Shown one piece after another: positions 1 through 11,243 of a DNA stretch of 64,000 nt. The stretch's first letter is position 1. Every line of letters begins with the position of its first letter. The DNA is from Phlegmacium glaucopus (Eukaryota; Basidiomycota; Agaricomycetes; Agaricales; Cortinariaceae). The position numbers and the translations under genes are program-made. The stretch spans positions 95,061 through 159,060 of the forward strand of contig MU130178.1 of the NCBI GenBank assembly GCA_015039465.1, in the 5' to 3' direction. Below the pieces are notes generated by a model. The model ran no database searches. It was not told the DNA's origin and saw only the letters and a list, made by a program, of their open reading frames with translations.

Positions 1-66
1 TGGCTGAAATCTTCGCCTTGAAATCTTCGCTTGCCAAGTACTACAAGTAGGTCAATCGATTTTCAG

Positions 67-1429
67 TTATGTCTGATAGATAAAACGACTAACATTCTTC
101 GGATCGTGAATATTCCATATTGAAACGATATCAACATGAATGACATCAAGACATTGCTTAAGTCTTTGGCCTGTGAAGTCGACGCCAGCGAGGAGCCCAG
201 CCCAGTACCCTGAGATATGAGCGTCAATGAACATGACATCAAAGCCGAGAAAGTCGTAAGTATTACTTTTCCTGCCAACACTGAAAAATGCTAAGCAAGG
301 ATGTAGTGTTACTTAACCTTGGGTAAACGCTTACTCGATAGACGCTTTGATGCTCGTGTCAGAACTGCCCCGTTGTGCAATGGCCCAAGCCAAAGAGGCC
401 GGCTTTGTATGGCTGTCGTCACGTAGGCTGCGCTGAACTTCATTGTCGGTAACTTCAATCAGTTCAGCAATGGTGTGTTTGTACTTGTCTTGAACTGAAA
501 TCGCGGATTGTCATGTTAAAAGGCTATACAATTGACAGAGAATGGCGATACGCACTAGAAACCCTTAACGCAGGCACCTTTCCAAAAGTTTTTTGTAGAG
601 CGTTAGCGCATAAAGCTTTGAAATTTTCTTCAGCTTTCTTCTCCCCAGATGATAGCATTTCGTCATCATCTAGATCAAGATCGTCCATGGCATCAAGGAT
701 TGCAGAATTTACAAGTACATCGTACTTGGTGAAAACTACGATGATAGGCACTGAACCATCGGGGTTTGAGGAGAGTTGTGCCTAACATGTTCTTTATGGA
801 AACTAACCGTGTCCACAGTCCATTTTTACGATCTTCTCTACACCTGTTTCTACGACGCGATCGCCGGCGACGGGTGTTGTTGTACAAATCCTTTAGGAAT
901 TATAATATAGAATGAAAAAAAAAAAAAGTTGACAAGATTCTTACCAAATGGCATGAAGTCTATCTTTAGGAGGCATCTTGCTACGTTCTTCGATAAAATT
1001 TTTGACCAAGTTGAAGTTGGCATCCTCCCCGGGCTCAAATCCTTGGGAATCGTGTAAGATGAAACGGGTATTATCTTCGTAGTAAAATCCTCGATTAATG
1101 TCTGCCTTGCCTGGACCCTCATGAGAGACTTGCTGTGAACAATGAACAAACGAGCCAAAATGATGAAATGAAGAATCTTACTGCGTCGTTTATACCGAAA
1201 ACTTCATTGATCAAAGATGACTTTCCACATCCCGTCTAAATCGATGATTAGGCTTTGTTCGCAATCAAAGAAGCTGGCCAACCTTTCCCATTACCAATAT
1301 ACGGAACCTAGAGAAGGTAAAATTAGCTCAATCAGCGGCGAAGGTGATGATGCTCAGAGAGACGTACTGTGGACAATCGGCGACGATATCCTGCACTGTC
1401 GAGGGTAGTGCATCGATGGGCTGAATCAT
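67..1429 (-). CDS. G-domain (P-loop GTPase) protein, fungal expanded family
   Basis: A multi-exon P-loop GTPase of the kind expanded in mushroom genomes. I start it at the ATG at 1427-1429, which has an upstream in-frame stop. Splicing joins FRILVMGK to TGCGKSSLINEVFG, restoring a perfect Walker A (GKTGCGKSS). The next exons give FILHDSQGFEPGED, the G3 region (DxxG) with the family's GFE signature, then LHAIW, and PIIVVFTKYDVLV with the G4 motif TKYD near 720-750. The C-terminus ends in a LKQCLDVIHVDIVSIWN segment typical of the family and stops at 67. About seven short introns have GT-AG ends. All nucleotide-binding motifs are present, so it is probably an active GTP-binding protein. Its cellular role is unknown; relatives in basidiomycetes are uncharacterised. 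The paralogue at 46998 has lost key residues. Exact exon edges are inferred. Confidence 0.8.
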
Positions 1430-3209
1430 GTTACTTTGTAGCACTGACGATGAGGAATATTACTATGGATGTGGAAAGTTTAGGGTTGAGGTGATCTGAG
1501 GTTTGAGATGATCTGAGAAGGGAGATCGTGGGGGGCGCTAGTCTTCAATAGTGGTGTCGAAGGCGCCGGTGCGTTATGTTCGGAACACTGTCACTCCAAA
1601 TCCGTATACTTCAAAAAAATTTCACCCATTGGCTGGGTTCATTCTGGGGATATCGATCAGAACCCGAACCGTTGCCCGACACGACAGCCACTTCTTCTGG
1701 GACGACTGAACTCATCATTATAATGTCGCAATTGTCCAACATTTCTTATCTCTGGTTCCCAGATAGGTCATGCCCCTTATGTAAGTAAAGACGACTGCCC
1801 CAAGCTGAATCCGGCCGCCGTAGCCGGTAAATCAGCTGTTAGCCCATACTTACAACTAGGTGGCTTTTCTTTTTTGCCCTATCTTTCATCTTTCGTTCCT
1901 TTGTTCTTGCTTTCTGGTTATTCTCTTTTCGTTCTCTTTCTTCTCCTTCTCCTTACGCCATTTCTTTTTCCTTTTTCCCTTGATGAAGATCTATAGCTAA
2001 CCATTCTTTTATGTTTCTAGAGCTCAAGAAAATGCACTATTATCTCAGAGGTTCAAGGCATCCTCGATGCCCATTGTCGTCTATTCTCTTGGCTCCGCGT
2101 TCCATCTCTCCTAATTTCTGCACCTACGTGCACGAGATCCAACACCAACTCATCCATTCAACAGCTTTCAAATTTACCTTCTGTCCACCTTCCAGAAACC
2201 CAAAAACCAATGGAAACCAGCAGAAACCTGGAAATTAATTTGCTCCTTCACTGACGACTAGTACTAGTAAGTGGGCAGTAATGGGATGACTCAATGTTTG
2301 TTAATGTCATTGGTACATGACTGCTAGGAATCCCTGTAATTACTTCGTGTTTCATAAGTTCATACTTACCACTAAGTAACTTCCCAATATAATTTGCATT
2401 TTTTGACCACTAACATTTTGATTAATTGCAAGTATCTACTACATATAATGGAGCTAAAGGACTTAATATATGTTGGATTCCTAGAATACGAAGCTAGGTA
2501 AAAGACAATAAGAAATTGTAATAACGAAGAATGAAGTTATGCTTGTTTGCTGTGCAAACAACTGAGTGAGCTCGTATTGACTACAAGGTTTATATACAAA
2601 ATGAGCAGGCACATTCCGTTTGTGCCTGCTAATAGTTAGGCTATGGATAGACAATAAAACGATACAAGAAAGGATAAGAGAATGCGAGCACAATGCTCGT
2701 GAAATCAAAAGTATATTGGCGGCGGTGTGGAATGCACCGCAGGCCATTGCGAATAACAAAACGGTAATCAGAAAGGTGAAATCGTACGTATTTACGGAGA
2801 CGACGGCGTTTCCGTTTTGGGCGCTTATAGGTTTCGTAGTGTATTTGCTGGTTATATTTCAATAATATACTGTCCAGGTGGTGTGGTTGAGGCGCAAAAC
2901 CGTTCTGTTTGTGATAATTTCCGAATTTGTGCTCGAGTTGCTTCTAAGACAAACAACTACAAGCCACATACTTACTACCTTTGCCAGCAACAAATCTGAA
3001 CTGATTTGTGATTATATCGATTGATTAAAACATCGTGCTTTTTTCATGTTTGTCTGGCTTGCTGGCGCCGGTAGGTACTGTATAAAACCGACCCATCATC
3101 CGCACATACTCCGCAACCACCACTATCAGACTTGCATAACATGTACGTCCTCGAAACCTCTCCTTACCGTCTGGACGTCGGATTCAACCATTTTAACCCA
3201 TAGCCTACT
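1430..3209. other. Intergenic region with polypyrimidine tract
   Basis: No gene can be supported here. A strongly pyrimidine-rich tract at about 1862-1985 (TTTCTTTT/CTTCTCCTTCTCC runs) looks like fungal promoter sequence. An open frame at about 2621-2865 (plus) reads as an amphipathic helix followed by a hydrophobic tail ending VVYLLVIFQ. It has no ATG and an equally long frame opposes it, so I do not call it a gene. Confidence 0.4.
3081..3087 (+). promoter_or_regulatory. TATA box of the gene at 3210
   Basis: TATAAAA lies about 130 bases before the ATG at 3210. The leader between them may contain an intron from GTACGT near 3143 to an AG near 3202, which would bring the start codon close to the transcript's 5' end. 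Confidence 0.5.
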
Positions 3210-3557
3210 ATGGCCGTCTACCTCGGAAAACTCAACTACCCGCCCTACGCCTCCAACGAGAACATTATCGTCGACCTCCCTGATGGCTGGGTTAGACACG
3301 GGCGCGCCCGCGTCTGGTCAACTTGGACCAAGAATGCGTCTGGCACTGAAAAGGCCATGGCCTTTTGCCCCCCACTCTATGTCCTTCGGGACGTCGGTGA
3401 CGGCGCGACGACGTTCAAGATCCACGATCTCGATAGCAAGAATTATTATTGGTTCACCGGCACCCGCACGGGCGATTCGATTACCCTCTCGTTGATATCT
3501 ACGGGGGGCGTTTTGTGCCAGTCTAACATTACGTTGGCGTTGTTAGAGAAAAGCTGA
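3210..3557 (+). CDS. Small intronless protein of unknown function (115 aa)
   Basis: An uninterrupted frame of 115 codons starting MAVYLGKLNYPPYASNEN and ending LALLEKS. The coding strand is GC-richer than the flanks and uses C-ending codons heavily, as expected for an expressed basidiomycete gene. A TATA box sits upstream. The sequence has a regular alternation of hydrophobic and polar residues with several WxTW/YYWFTG-type aromatic segments, which suggests a small beta-rich fold. There is no signal peptide, no membrane segment and only two cysteines. I do not recognise the family and assign no function. Confidence 0.65.
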   Translation: MAVYLGKLNYPPYASNENIIVDLPDGWVRHGRARVWSTWTKNASGTEKAMAFCPPLYVLRDVGDGATTFKIHDLDSKNYYWFTGTRTGDSITLSLISTGGVLCQSNITLALLEKS

Positions 3558-4547
3558 TCATAAGGATCTCCCATCGGTGTGCACTTCCTCTTTTTCTTTC
3601 AGACCTGAACGCCGATCTGTTACACAAGATGGTGGTCCATGATGGTTCCCCTCTTTCTTGCATGGCAATTGGCAAAATTGGCGAAAGTGTAATTGTATTC
3701 TTTGTCCGTTACTGATACGTTCGTACGCGAGACTGTTTTCATGATTCGTCTACTGGTACCGTTGCTCGTGTTGTGTCTGCATCGTTTACTATCATCATTA
3801 CTCTGAGGCCCTACTACCAACCCACCCAGGTTATTCCACAAGAAAAGTTCCACTATCCGCGTCTCTCCATCACTGACAGACGACAAACTACATAGCTATA
3901 ATGCTTGAGAAAAACGCTGCGCCATAGTGGCGAGACTTTGATAGGACAACGGAGGGGCTGACAAGACTAGCAAAAAAATAATTTGGTATTAGAAAGCGGC
4001 AATGTATTTTGTAGTAATTCTGCAATGAGAAAATATTCACGGTGCACCCCAGACTGAGAAGGGCACAGATAAATCTGAAAGATTGGCATAGAATGAGCAC
4101 AGGAAGCCCCGGGAACAATTCTACAGAATGGACAAACTTTGTGCTTTACAATGCTTCTCTGCATGTGCAGCATAACTCGGATTTGAACAGCTTAGCTCAT
4201 ACAATGAATGATTTTCGGATCTGAGTAGCGAAAGGTAAAAGAAAGATTACTGTAAGAATGGAAAAAGGTAAGCTCAAGTTTAAGGGATTGGCGTTTGACT
4301 TGTACATTGACTATACTTCTTGACTCAGGATTTTACCCCCCGAAAAAGTGAAACTGGTAGCAAATTTCTATAAATCCATCCTTCAAAATAAAATCTACAA
4401 AATAATTCGTAAAAGCTGGAGACGTCACATAAGTAAAGCGCGTCCTATCCCGTACGCCTCAAGCAAAATGCCCAACTAACTCCCACCAAAAATCTCCATT
4501 ATTTGTGTTTCCGAGTTCCAAGGAGTGTAAACACCACATCACAGGCA
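3558..4547. other. Intergenic region, no feature seen
   Basis: Short overlapping open frames on both strands show no recognisable motif or codon bias. Part of it will be the 3' flank of the PITH gene to the right and of the small gene to the left. Confidence 0.4.
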
Positions 4548-5544
4548 CTAACGCGCCGTCGTCTGTTGACCTCCTACTTTATGCGTAACTTTATCGGACA
4601 ATGCAGCTTCGGCAGCGTTAGAAGCGGGCACTTCCAATTTGGAATTGATTTCTTTCTTTGTGAACCGTGTGTCGCCTCGGAAACCCAGATAATATATTCT
4701 GGATTGATCGCCGCCTACAGCATCACTCTGTTGAAGTGATCACATTGTTAGAACATGTAAGTGTGAGAGAAAAGGAAAAGTGGGGAGGGTTACAGACGGA
4801 AGAGGATAACTTGACTTACGAAGAACAAGGATAAAGCATGCACGCTCGTGAATGCTGCCACTCTCAGTGGATACTCCACAACCCCCGTTTCGCCTTCGAG
4901 GAGGCTGATGTTAAGGTGCGGTTTAACGGATTCAGATTCGGCTTCGGCAAAGTCAACGATGGTGGAGTGGTTGGCGTATATGCGGAGATGGCGAGGTGTT
5001 GTCGAGCCTCTTCCTAAGGTGAGAATATAAAGTATGAGTTGGAAGGAAATTCGGGATGGATAGGATTTTGGGATGTTACTATACACTCACCTAACTTTAA
5101 AAGAACCGATCTAATCCTCACATTTTGCATGAATGGGACATGGATGATAAGCTTAAAATCACAAATAACGAGAGACATGGAGTTCGTTAACGATAATTTC
5201 ATATCGTGCATTAAGATGACATACCTGATCATCAACGCTGGAATCAAGGTACTTGGAATTATCTTCCCTCTCATCCCAGGGTTTGATGATTTCTTTGGCG
5301 TCTTCTGGGACTGTCAGGTTTAAACCGTGTACGCTTGACTCGAGGTAGAATTAGATAAGATTTAATATAGAAGGGTTTGAAGGAACGAGGGAATACTGAT
5401 TTTTGGGGGGACACGCAAGAATTGATTTCATTTAACAACTCACTTGTTTCTATCTATTACTGCAAATAAATTGGAGGTATCAACTGAACCCTCTAAGTCT
5501 GCTGATAGAGAATTGAGTATAGAATCTGGATTGCTTGAGGACAT
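4548..5544 (-). CDS. PITH-domain protein (PITHD1/thioredoxin-like C-terminal type)
   Basis: Five exons give a protein of about 210 residues consisting almost entirely of one PITH domain (proteasome-interacting thioredoxin domain). Diagnostic pieces in order are NLFAVIDRNNVHGLNL, EIIKPWDEREDNSKYLDSS, LIIHVPFMQNVRIRSVLLKL, LRIYANHSTIVDFAEAES, GVVEYPLRVAAFTSVHALSL and a tail with YYLGFRGDTRFTKKE. The start is the ATG at 5542-5544; the first intron uses the acceptor ending GTCAAG so that codons join as R-N-N-V-H-G. The stop is TAG at 4548-4550. PITH proteins bind the 26S proteasome in other eukaryotes; here there is no thioredoxin domain, so it resembles human PITHD1. It is divergently transcribed from the uS5m gene, with about 116 bases between the two starts, implying a shared promoter. 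Confidence 0.9.
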
Positions 5545-5660
5545 GAATGAAATCGAAATCCAAGGAGATGCGTCAAACGAAAGGTTGGGAGCAACGCATT
5601 ACGTAACTAGTTCCCAAATAAATTTCGTTCAGGACATCACGAAACTTTTCCACGTCCTCT

Positions 5661-6820
5661 ATGAACAGACTGCTGCTACTCCGGCCTATATCGCGTACAC
5701 TTCGCGTCCAAAGACCTGTAACATGTTATAGGCGCCTTAACAAATCCTTCTCAAACAATACGTGTCGGAAATTCGGGAGTACTTCAATAAAGAGGACGGA
5801 GGAGAAAAATCCGCCTCCGCCAACAGAGGCTGTACCATCAGCAGCGCCGGTGTCGCTGCAAGAGCTAATACCTCCACGGGAACAACCAGAATCCCAAGAA
5901 ATAGCGGAGGAAGGGACGGAAGACCAGCTGGAGTCCACGGAACAAGCTGCAAATGATAACAATGGCGAGTTATTGGGCAACGAAATTTTGCCAGTAGACT
6001 TATGGACTTGTTGTTCTTTCTAGCTGTGACATTCCCTGATCTAAGGATGGCCTCGCCCCTTCTTGACCCTCGAGACGTCTATGAACTACCTCCCACCAAA
6101 GATAATCCATACCACAATCGCGTTATCATCCGCAACCACCGCTCTGTCTTTCACGAATACCCTCCAGATTGGGAAACCAGTCTGGCCTCCGAAGATGGAC
6201 CCGAAAATAAAGAACAACAAGGTCAACAAGACGAATTCTTCAAATCCTTACCCGTATCAAGCAAATACTTCAGCAGCCTCCACCAGGCTATTCTTATGCG
6301 TCGGTCGGTCGTACAACAAACAGGTAAAGGTAAAATTCGACGGATATCATATATGGTGCTAGTGGGAGATGGAAATGGGTTGGTCGGTTATGGTCTAGGC
6401 AAACATTCCAATGCACGTATAGCGCTCCGCGGTGCGCAGCTCTCCGCTGTCAAAAATATGGATTGGGTGGAACGCTTCGAAAAACGGACGATATGGACTG
6501 AGATGGAGACTAAATACGGTGCCACTCATCTGATACTGCGGCCTAGACCTGTTGGGTTTGGGTTGAGGTGTAATCCATATTTGCATCAAATATTGAGGGC
6601 GGCCGGGTTGAAAGATGTTAGTGCGAAGGTTTGGGGGAGTAGGAATAAGTTGAATGTGATCAAGGCGGTGTTCAGGATTATTCATGCTGGGCATGCACCT
6701 ACGGGCATGGGGAATGGGATTGGTGGGAAAGGGATGAAGCAGAGTAAGGGGGTAGGCATTAGAAGTATGAGTGATGTCGAGAGAGCGAGGGGTAGGAAAT
6801 TAATAAACCTTAGAAGATAG
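5661..6820 (+). CDS. MRPS5: Mitochondrial small-subunit ribosomal protein uS5m
   Basis: A mitochondrial ribosomal protein S5. The N-terminus (MNRLLLLRPISRTLRVQR) is rich in Arg and Leu and free of acids, a typical matrix-targeting presequence. An acidic, Pro/Glu-rich linker follows. The S5 double-stranded-RNA-binding-like N-domain is seen as GKIRRISYMVLVGDGNGLVG followed by GLGKHSNARIAL, and the C-domain ends in VIKAVFRIIHAGHAP. One intron joins the two frames; the best fit by phase is 5969-6045 (77 nt, acceptor CTAAG), giving NGE-MASPLLDPRD. Its donor GTTATT is weak, so this junction is uncertain. The protein belongs to the decoding side of the mitoribosome. It shares a short divergent promoter with the PITH gene. 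Confidence 0.88.
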
Positions 6821-7029
6821 ATATGTTATCAATCCAATGGCTACTGAATACGATGATCCCCAGTCAAAGTTGGTTATATAAGTAGTATTCAAAAATCGAG
6901 TTCTTCACATAATAGTACATTTCATAGAAATTGAGATCGTTGTCCTTCCACTCATAGCCTGCAAATGGCCTTGCGTGTTTCTAAGGCCCAGGTCTGCAGT
7001 CAGTCGCAAGATATTCTTTCGATTGTTGT

Positions 7030-8832
7030 TTAGGATAGATCAACAAGGTCATCCTGTTCTCCATAGGTGGAAATCCAGTTCTTAATTCCACCTTCGAGAA
7101 CAAAAGCAGTCGACTTTTGATTACCTTGGGAGTTGAGGTAATCTTGATACCTACAACAGACTAATATTAATCCCCCCAGATTAAAGAAAAAAACACGTTG
7201 AACAAACCATCCAGCACATCTAGGACCTCGTCCGTTTGAACTTTGGCAGTAGAAGATAACCTTGGGAGTATCTTTAAATTTATTGTAGAAATCTGGGAGG
7301 TTGTCGTAGAATGTCTGCGCGAAGCAGTTGTGACTTCCGCGTACGTGGCCGCCCTAACCAGAAAAAAATTAGCTATAGGAGGGGGGATGCCATAATATAA
7401 ATTATCCAGAAATTTTAACGTACTGCATGGTCATCCCTACGAACGTCGATAACAGCAAAATCGGATTGCGATCCTTGACCACGGATGAGTGCAGCCACTT
7501 CTTCAGCATTCAGAGAACCAGGAGACGACTTGATGGTAGGAAATTCATCCCACCAGTTCTTCAGAGCAGTGGGATTTTCATTCTTTAAAGCATAAATCTG
7601 ATATGAAGCTAATTTTCATAATTTAAGTAAGCAGTTGTTATTCATCATGGGTGATAGATAGCGGATACTAACCGACCCAGTCATTCACATCGTAATCTGG
7701 TTTTCCGACTTTAGAGCCAGGAGGAGCGGGAGTGCAGCAACCCGGAGTGGTGGCAGGATCTCCACCATTTTCTGGGCTTTGATAATAGACCCCAAGATCA
7801 CTTTTAGTGTCGATGAGGAGGGTATCTAAAAAGTGAAAAATGATTCGTAAAAAAAAATTAGGAAAAAAGGTGAATAATAAAACTGACTAATAAAACCAGC
7901 GTCTTGTAAAAGTCCTTTGTATTCATCGACCAAAATAGCACCTGCGATGCACCCCACATACGACGCAAGGTCATTCTTGATATGTTCAGGGAGAGCTTTC
8001 TTTGCGACAATCTACATCAAAAGGATTGTAAAAGTGTGTGAGATATCGAAAATATAATTAGTTCTCACGTCATCAAGAACAATGCGTCCACCAGGTTTCA
8101 AGATACGGTAAACCTCTTTGAGCAAGCTAGCTTTACCTTCAAAGGGCAGTAAATTGACAACGCAATTGGATAATATGCAATCCACCGAGTTTGATTCGAT
8201 GGGCAAGGGCTCCGTTAACAATGCTTGCACGAATGAGACCTGCGGAGGTTTGAAACCCTTCTTAGCGGCATTTGCGCGGGCGAGAGCTATCATATCCTAA
8301 AGATAGATGGTTCACCAATGATACCAAAAACTGGGAGACTGGGAAATAAATATTTATACCTCTGACATGTCCACCCCGATTGCCTGACCCGTCGGTCCGA
8401 CTTTAAGGGCAGCGAGGAAGACATCGATGCCTCCTCCCGATCCAAGGTCAACTACAGTTTCTCCCTAGAAATATTATGGATTTTCTAAAACTACCGGTGG
8501 ACGCTGAGCCACTTACTTCTTTGATACTAGCGGCTGCTACTGGATTTCCGCAACTCAGACCCATATGTGCGCCTTCAGCTACTGAAGCCAACTGCTCCTC
8601 AGTATACCCGAACGCTTCCGCAACACTTTTGGCATCTGGAGATTGTTATTAGAGAGATAGAGGGCAAGCCTTTCAGATAAGAATATTTACATGCGGCTGT
8701 TACACCTTCCCTGGCTCTGGCGCTGTATGCAGCATTGACTATGGCAACGATATCAGAGTCAGAGGAAGTGGTAGCAGTAGCAGTGGAGGTCGCTGTGCAG
8801 GATGTTGTAGCTTTCTGGCAGCAGGGACTCAT
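7030..8832 (-). CDS. Arsenite methyltransferase fused to a C-terminal rhodanese/arsenate-reductase-like domain
   Basis: Nine or so exons encode one protein with two arsenic-related modules. The first half is an AS3MT/ArsM-type S-adenosylmethionine methyltransferase: a Cys pair at the start (MSPCCQK), [17 protein letters not shown], the SAM-binding [15 protein letters not shown], then [13 protein letters not shown] and [14 protein letters not shown]. The three cysteines that bind As(III) in this family (SCGN, SNCV, VGCI) are all present, and a further Cys pair (PGCCTP) lies before the linker. The second half is a single rhodanese domain with [14 protein letters not shown] and an active-site loop [10 protein letters not shown], which fits the CX5R signature of Cdc25/Acr2-type arsenate reductases. 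A fused reductase plus methyltransferase would take As(V) to methylated As. The stop is TAA at 7030-7032; all introns have GT-AG ends. Confidence 0.9.
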
Positions 8833-8907
8833 ACTGTAAAAGTGTGTACAGTGCAGAGGATAAGATCGATAAGAAGAGAAGTGGGCACTCTTTTATATGC
8901 AAGATGG

Positions 8908-8966
8908 TCAAAATCAAAATCATATTCAAAATCATATTCAAAATCAAAATCAAAATCAAAATCAAA
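8908..8966. repeat. Simple repeat (CAAAAT/CATATT)n
   Basis: About ten tandem copies of CAAAAT with CATATT variants, just upstream of the arsenic gene start. It is a hexanucleotide microsatellite; short open frames across it are artefacts. Confidence 0.9.
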
Positions 8967-9185
8967 GATATCATGTGACCTGGTTGTAGTAACTTACATA
9001 ATCCCACGTTCGGTGCTACCACTTCCTCTATACCGCCTCATACCGAATCTATTTACAAATCCGGTTCAACCCCTTATTATCAACGAATTCCACCTAATTA
9101 TAAAGAAGCACTACCTAAATAAGTTGTCCGGGCTTTCGAGGGCCAGAAGTTTGAGTCTGTTTGACTGAGGAGATATTCCAGAGTG

Positions 9186-10968
9186 GGTACCTATGGCTGT
9201 CCAATTGCACAAGTATTATTTCCAGTATATAGTCCATGTATTTGGTCAATAGATTCACATTTTTCTTATTCCCTGACAAAAGTACACTCTAATTCTGATT
9301 TTACCAAGTGTGAAATGCTTGTTCCTATCATGTAGTGCTGTGCTTGGCCCGGCTTCAGGCCGTGAGCCAGGCCAAGCCGGGCCAAAGTAACGGCCTGTGA
9401 CGGCTTTTGGCCTGGCCTGGGATTTGAAAAGCCAAAGCCAAGCCGTCAGGCCGCGGCTTTTCAGTAGGCTTTTTTAGGTTTTTTATTTATTTTTCCAGCT
9501 GTATAATGGTGTTATATAGTTAGTAGTAACATATAAACAGATGAACATTGTATTTAAATGTGAAAATTGATGATATATAGTAGTAAATTATTAGTAATAT
9601 CTATTAATGGACAGCCAACGGCGTCCAGCTGAGCGGCAAAGCATGCACTGATGCCGTTTTCTCGTGACCATCACTATAGTATAGCTTGAAACCTTATTCT
9701 CCTTATGTTAGCAGGTACTTAGTAGAAATTAAAATTAAAATAAAATAATAAAAATAATAAAAATAAAATTTGGCAAAAGCGGTGGCCTGAGCCGGGCCAA
9801 GCCAGGGCCAGGCCGTGGTTGACGGCTTTGGCTTGGCCTGAGGATTAGGAAAGCCAAAGCCGCCTCAGGCCAAGCCAAAGCCGGGGCTTTGAGGCCAAGC
9901 CGGGCCGGAACAGCACTATGAATCCTATGGGCTAAAGGCATATTCCCAGCTACATAAGTGGTGTTCCCCAATGCTTAATTAGTTCCCCCACATAACTAGC
10001 CTGTATTACCAGGATTTAATATACATTCCCTGATACTTAGTGTCTATTCCAAAAAATACTGGATGAGTTCCCAAGTACACTTCCAGTTCCCGGAAATTGA
10101 TGCGTTCCCGGTGATATTGACCATGCCGAGGCTGCCGGTGCACTGTGATGGCATTACATTTCAATCAATTCGGCAAGATTTGGCAAAATTGGCAGCCACG
10201 GCACACCTTGGCACGGGCCAACGTGCATCAGAAAGGCAGAGGCAGGTTATCGGACATCACTTCTTTGACACAAAGTGGTCAGGTATAAAGTCATTTTTGT
10301 TAAGTATTCGAAACGATGACAAAATATACAATTGAGGCCATAATTGTCAATACATGTCTAGCTATGGAAGCAGCAATTTGATATCAATGACAGGTGGCAT
10401 AGATGGGTTCATAAAATGGGAAGTGGAGAATGAGCCAATCAGAAGTCTTCGTCAAGGACACTAAAAAGGAGTGAGCAACGAAGTGATGTCTGATATCCTG
10501 CCTCTGCCTTTCTGATGCACGTTGGCCTGAGCAAGTGCGTGCCGAGCTGCGCCGTGGCTGCCAATTTTGCCGAATCTTGCCGAATTGATTGAAATGTAAC
10601 GCCATCACAGTGCACCGGCAGCCTCGGCATGGTCAATATCACCGGGAACGCATCAATTTCCGGGAACTGGAAGTGTACTTGGGAACTCATCCAGTATTTT
10701 TGGGAATAGACACTAAGTATCAGGGAATGTATATTAAATCCTGGTAATACAGGCTAGTTATGTGGGGGAACTAATTAAGCATTGGGGAACACCACTTATG
10801 TAGCTGGGAATATGCCTTTAGCCCATAGGAACAAGCATTTCACACTTGGTAAAATCAGAATTAGAGTGTACTTTTGTCAGGGAATAAGAAAAATGTGAAT
10901 CTATTGACCAAATACATGGACTATATACTGGAAATAATACTTGTGCAATCGGACAGCCATAGGGTACC
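9186..10968. mobile_element. Foldback (long inverted repeat) element, about 1.8 kb
   Basis: Two arms of about 480-500 bases are inverted copies of each other. Left pieces 9186-9329 and 9925-10265 match right pieces 10827-10968 and 10478-10830 on the opposite strand. The outer ends are GGTACC-TATGGCTGTCC on the left and GGACAGCCATAGGGTACC on the right. A 210-base unpaired loop lies at 10266-10477. The left arm is split by a separate insertion at 9333-9918, which the right arm lacks. The arms have short open frames but no transposase motif, so it is a non-autonomous foldback element or two inverted copies of one element. Confidence 0.85.
9333..9918. mobile_element. hAT-like MITE nested in the foldback element
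   Basis: A 586-base insertion with inverted ends TAGTGCTGTGCTTGGCCCGG and the reverse complement TAGTGCTGTTCCGGCCCGG. Dense GGC/GCC subterminal repeats (GGCTTTGGCTTGGCC type) surround an AT-rich centre. The intact opposite arm of the host element reads through this point (GTTCCTATGGGC). Only CCTAT is duplicated cleanly on each side, so a perfect 8-base duplication is no longer visible. It is related in termini to the element at 38100-38560. Confidence 0.75.
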
Positions 10969-11243
10969 ACCTGTTGAAGTTCGGTGATGGTAGTATACGC
11001 TACCATGTATATCGCATGTGTCTTCCTTTCTCTAAGAATCATCATCTTGCAAATTATCGCAGTTGTAAATAAATCAATCAGTTTCGGAGTACTTATTATT
11101 AATCAATTAAGTAATTAAATAACTTTGTCCCAGCCGCGACAAGCGCCAACACAAATTGCCTATCAATGAAGCAGCCTACTTTCATCTCTTAACATATTCA
11201 AATGCACTGAATTAACACCATTTCCCCGACGCATTAGCGAATA

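Noticed and set aside
2621..2865. Frame with a C-terminal hydrophobic helix
   Set aside because: No ATG, an equally long frame on the other strand, and no upstream exon found.
8759..9022. Minus-strand frame with repeated ILIL/NMIL
   Set aside because: Produced by the CAAAAT microsatellite.
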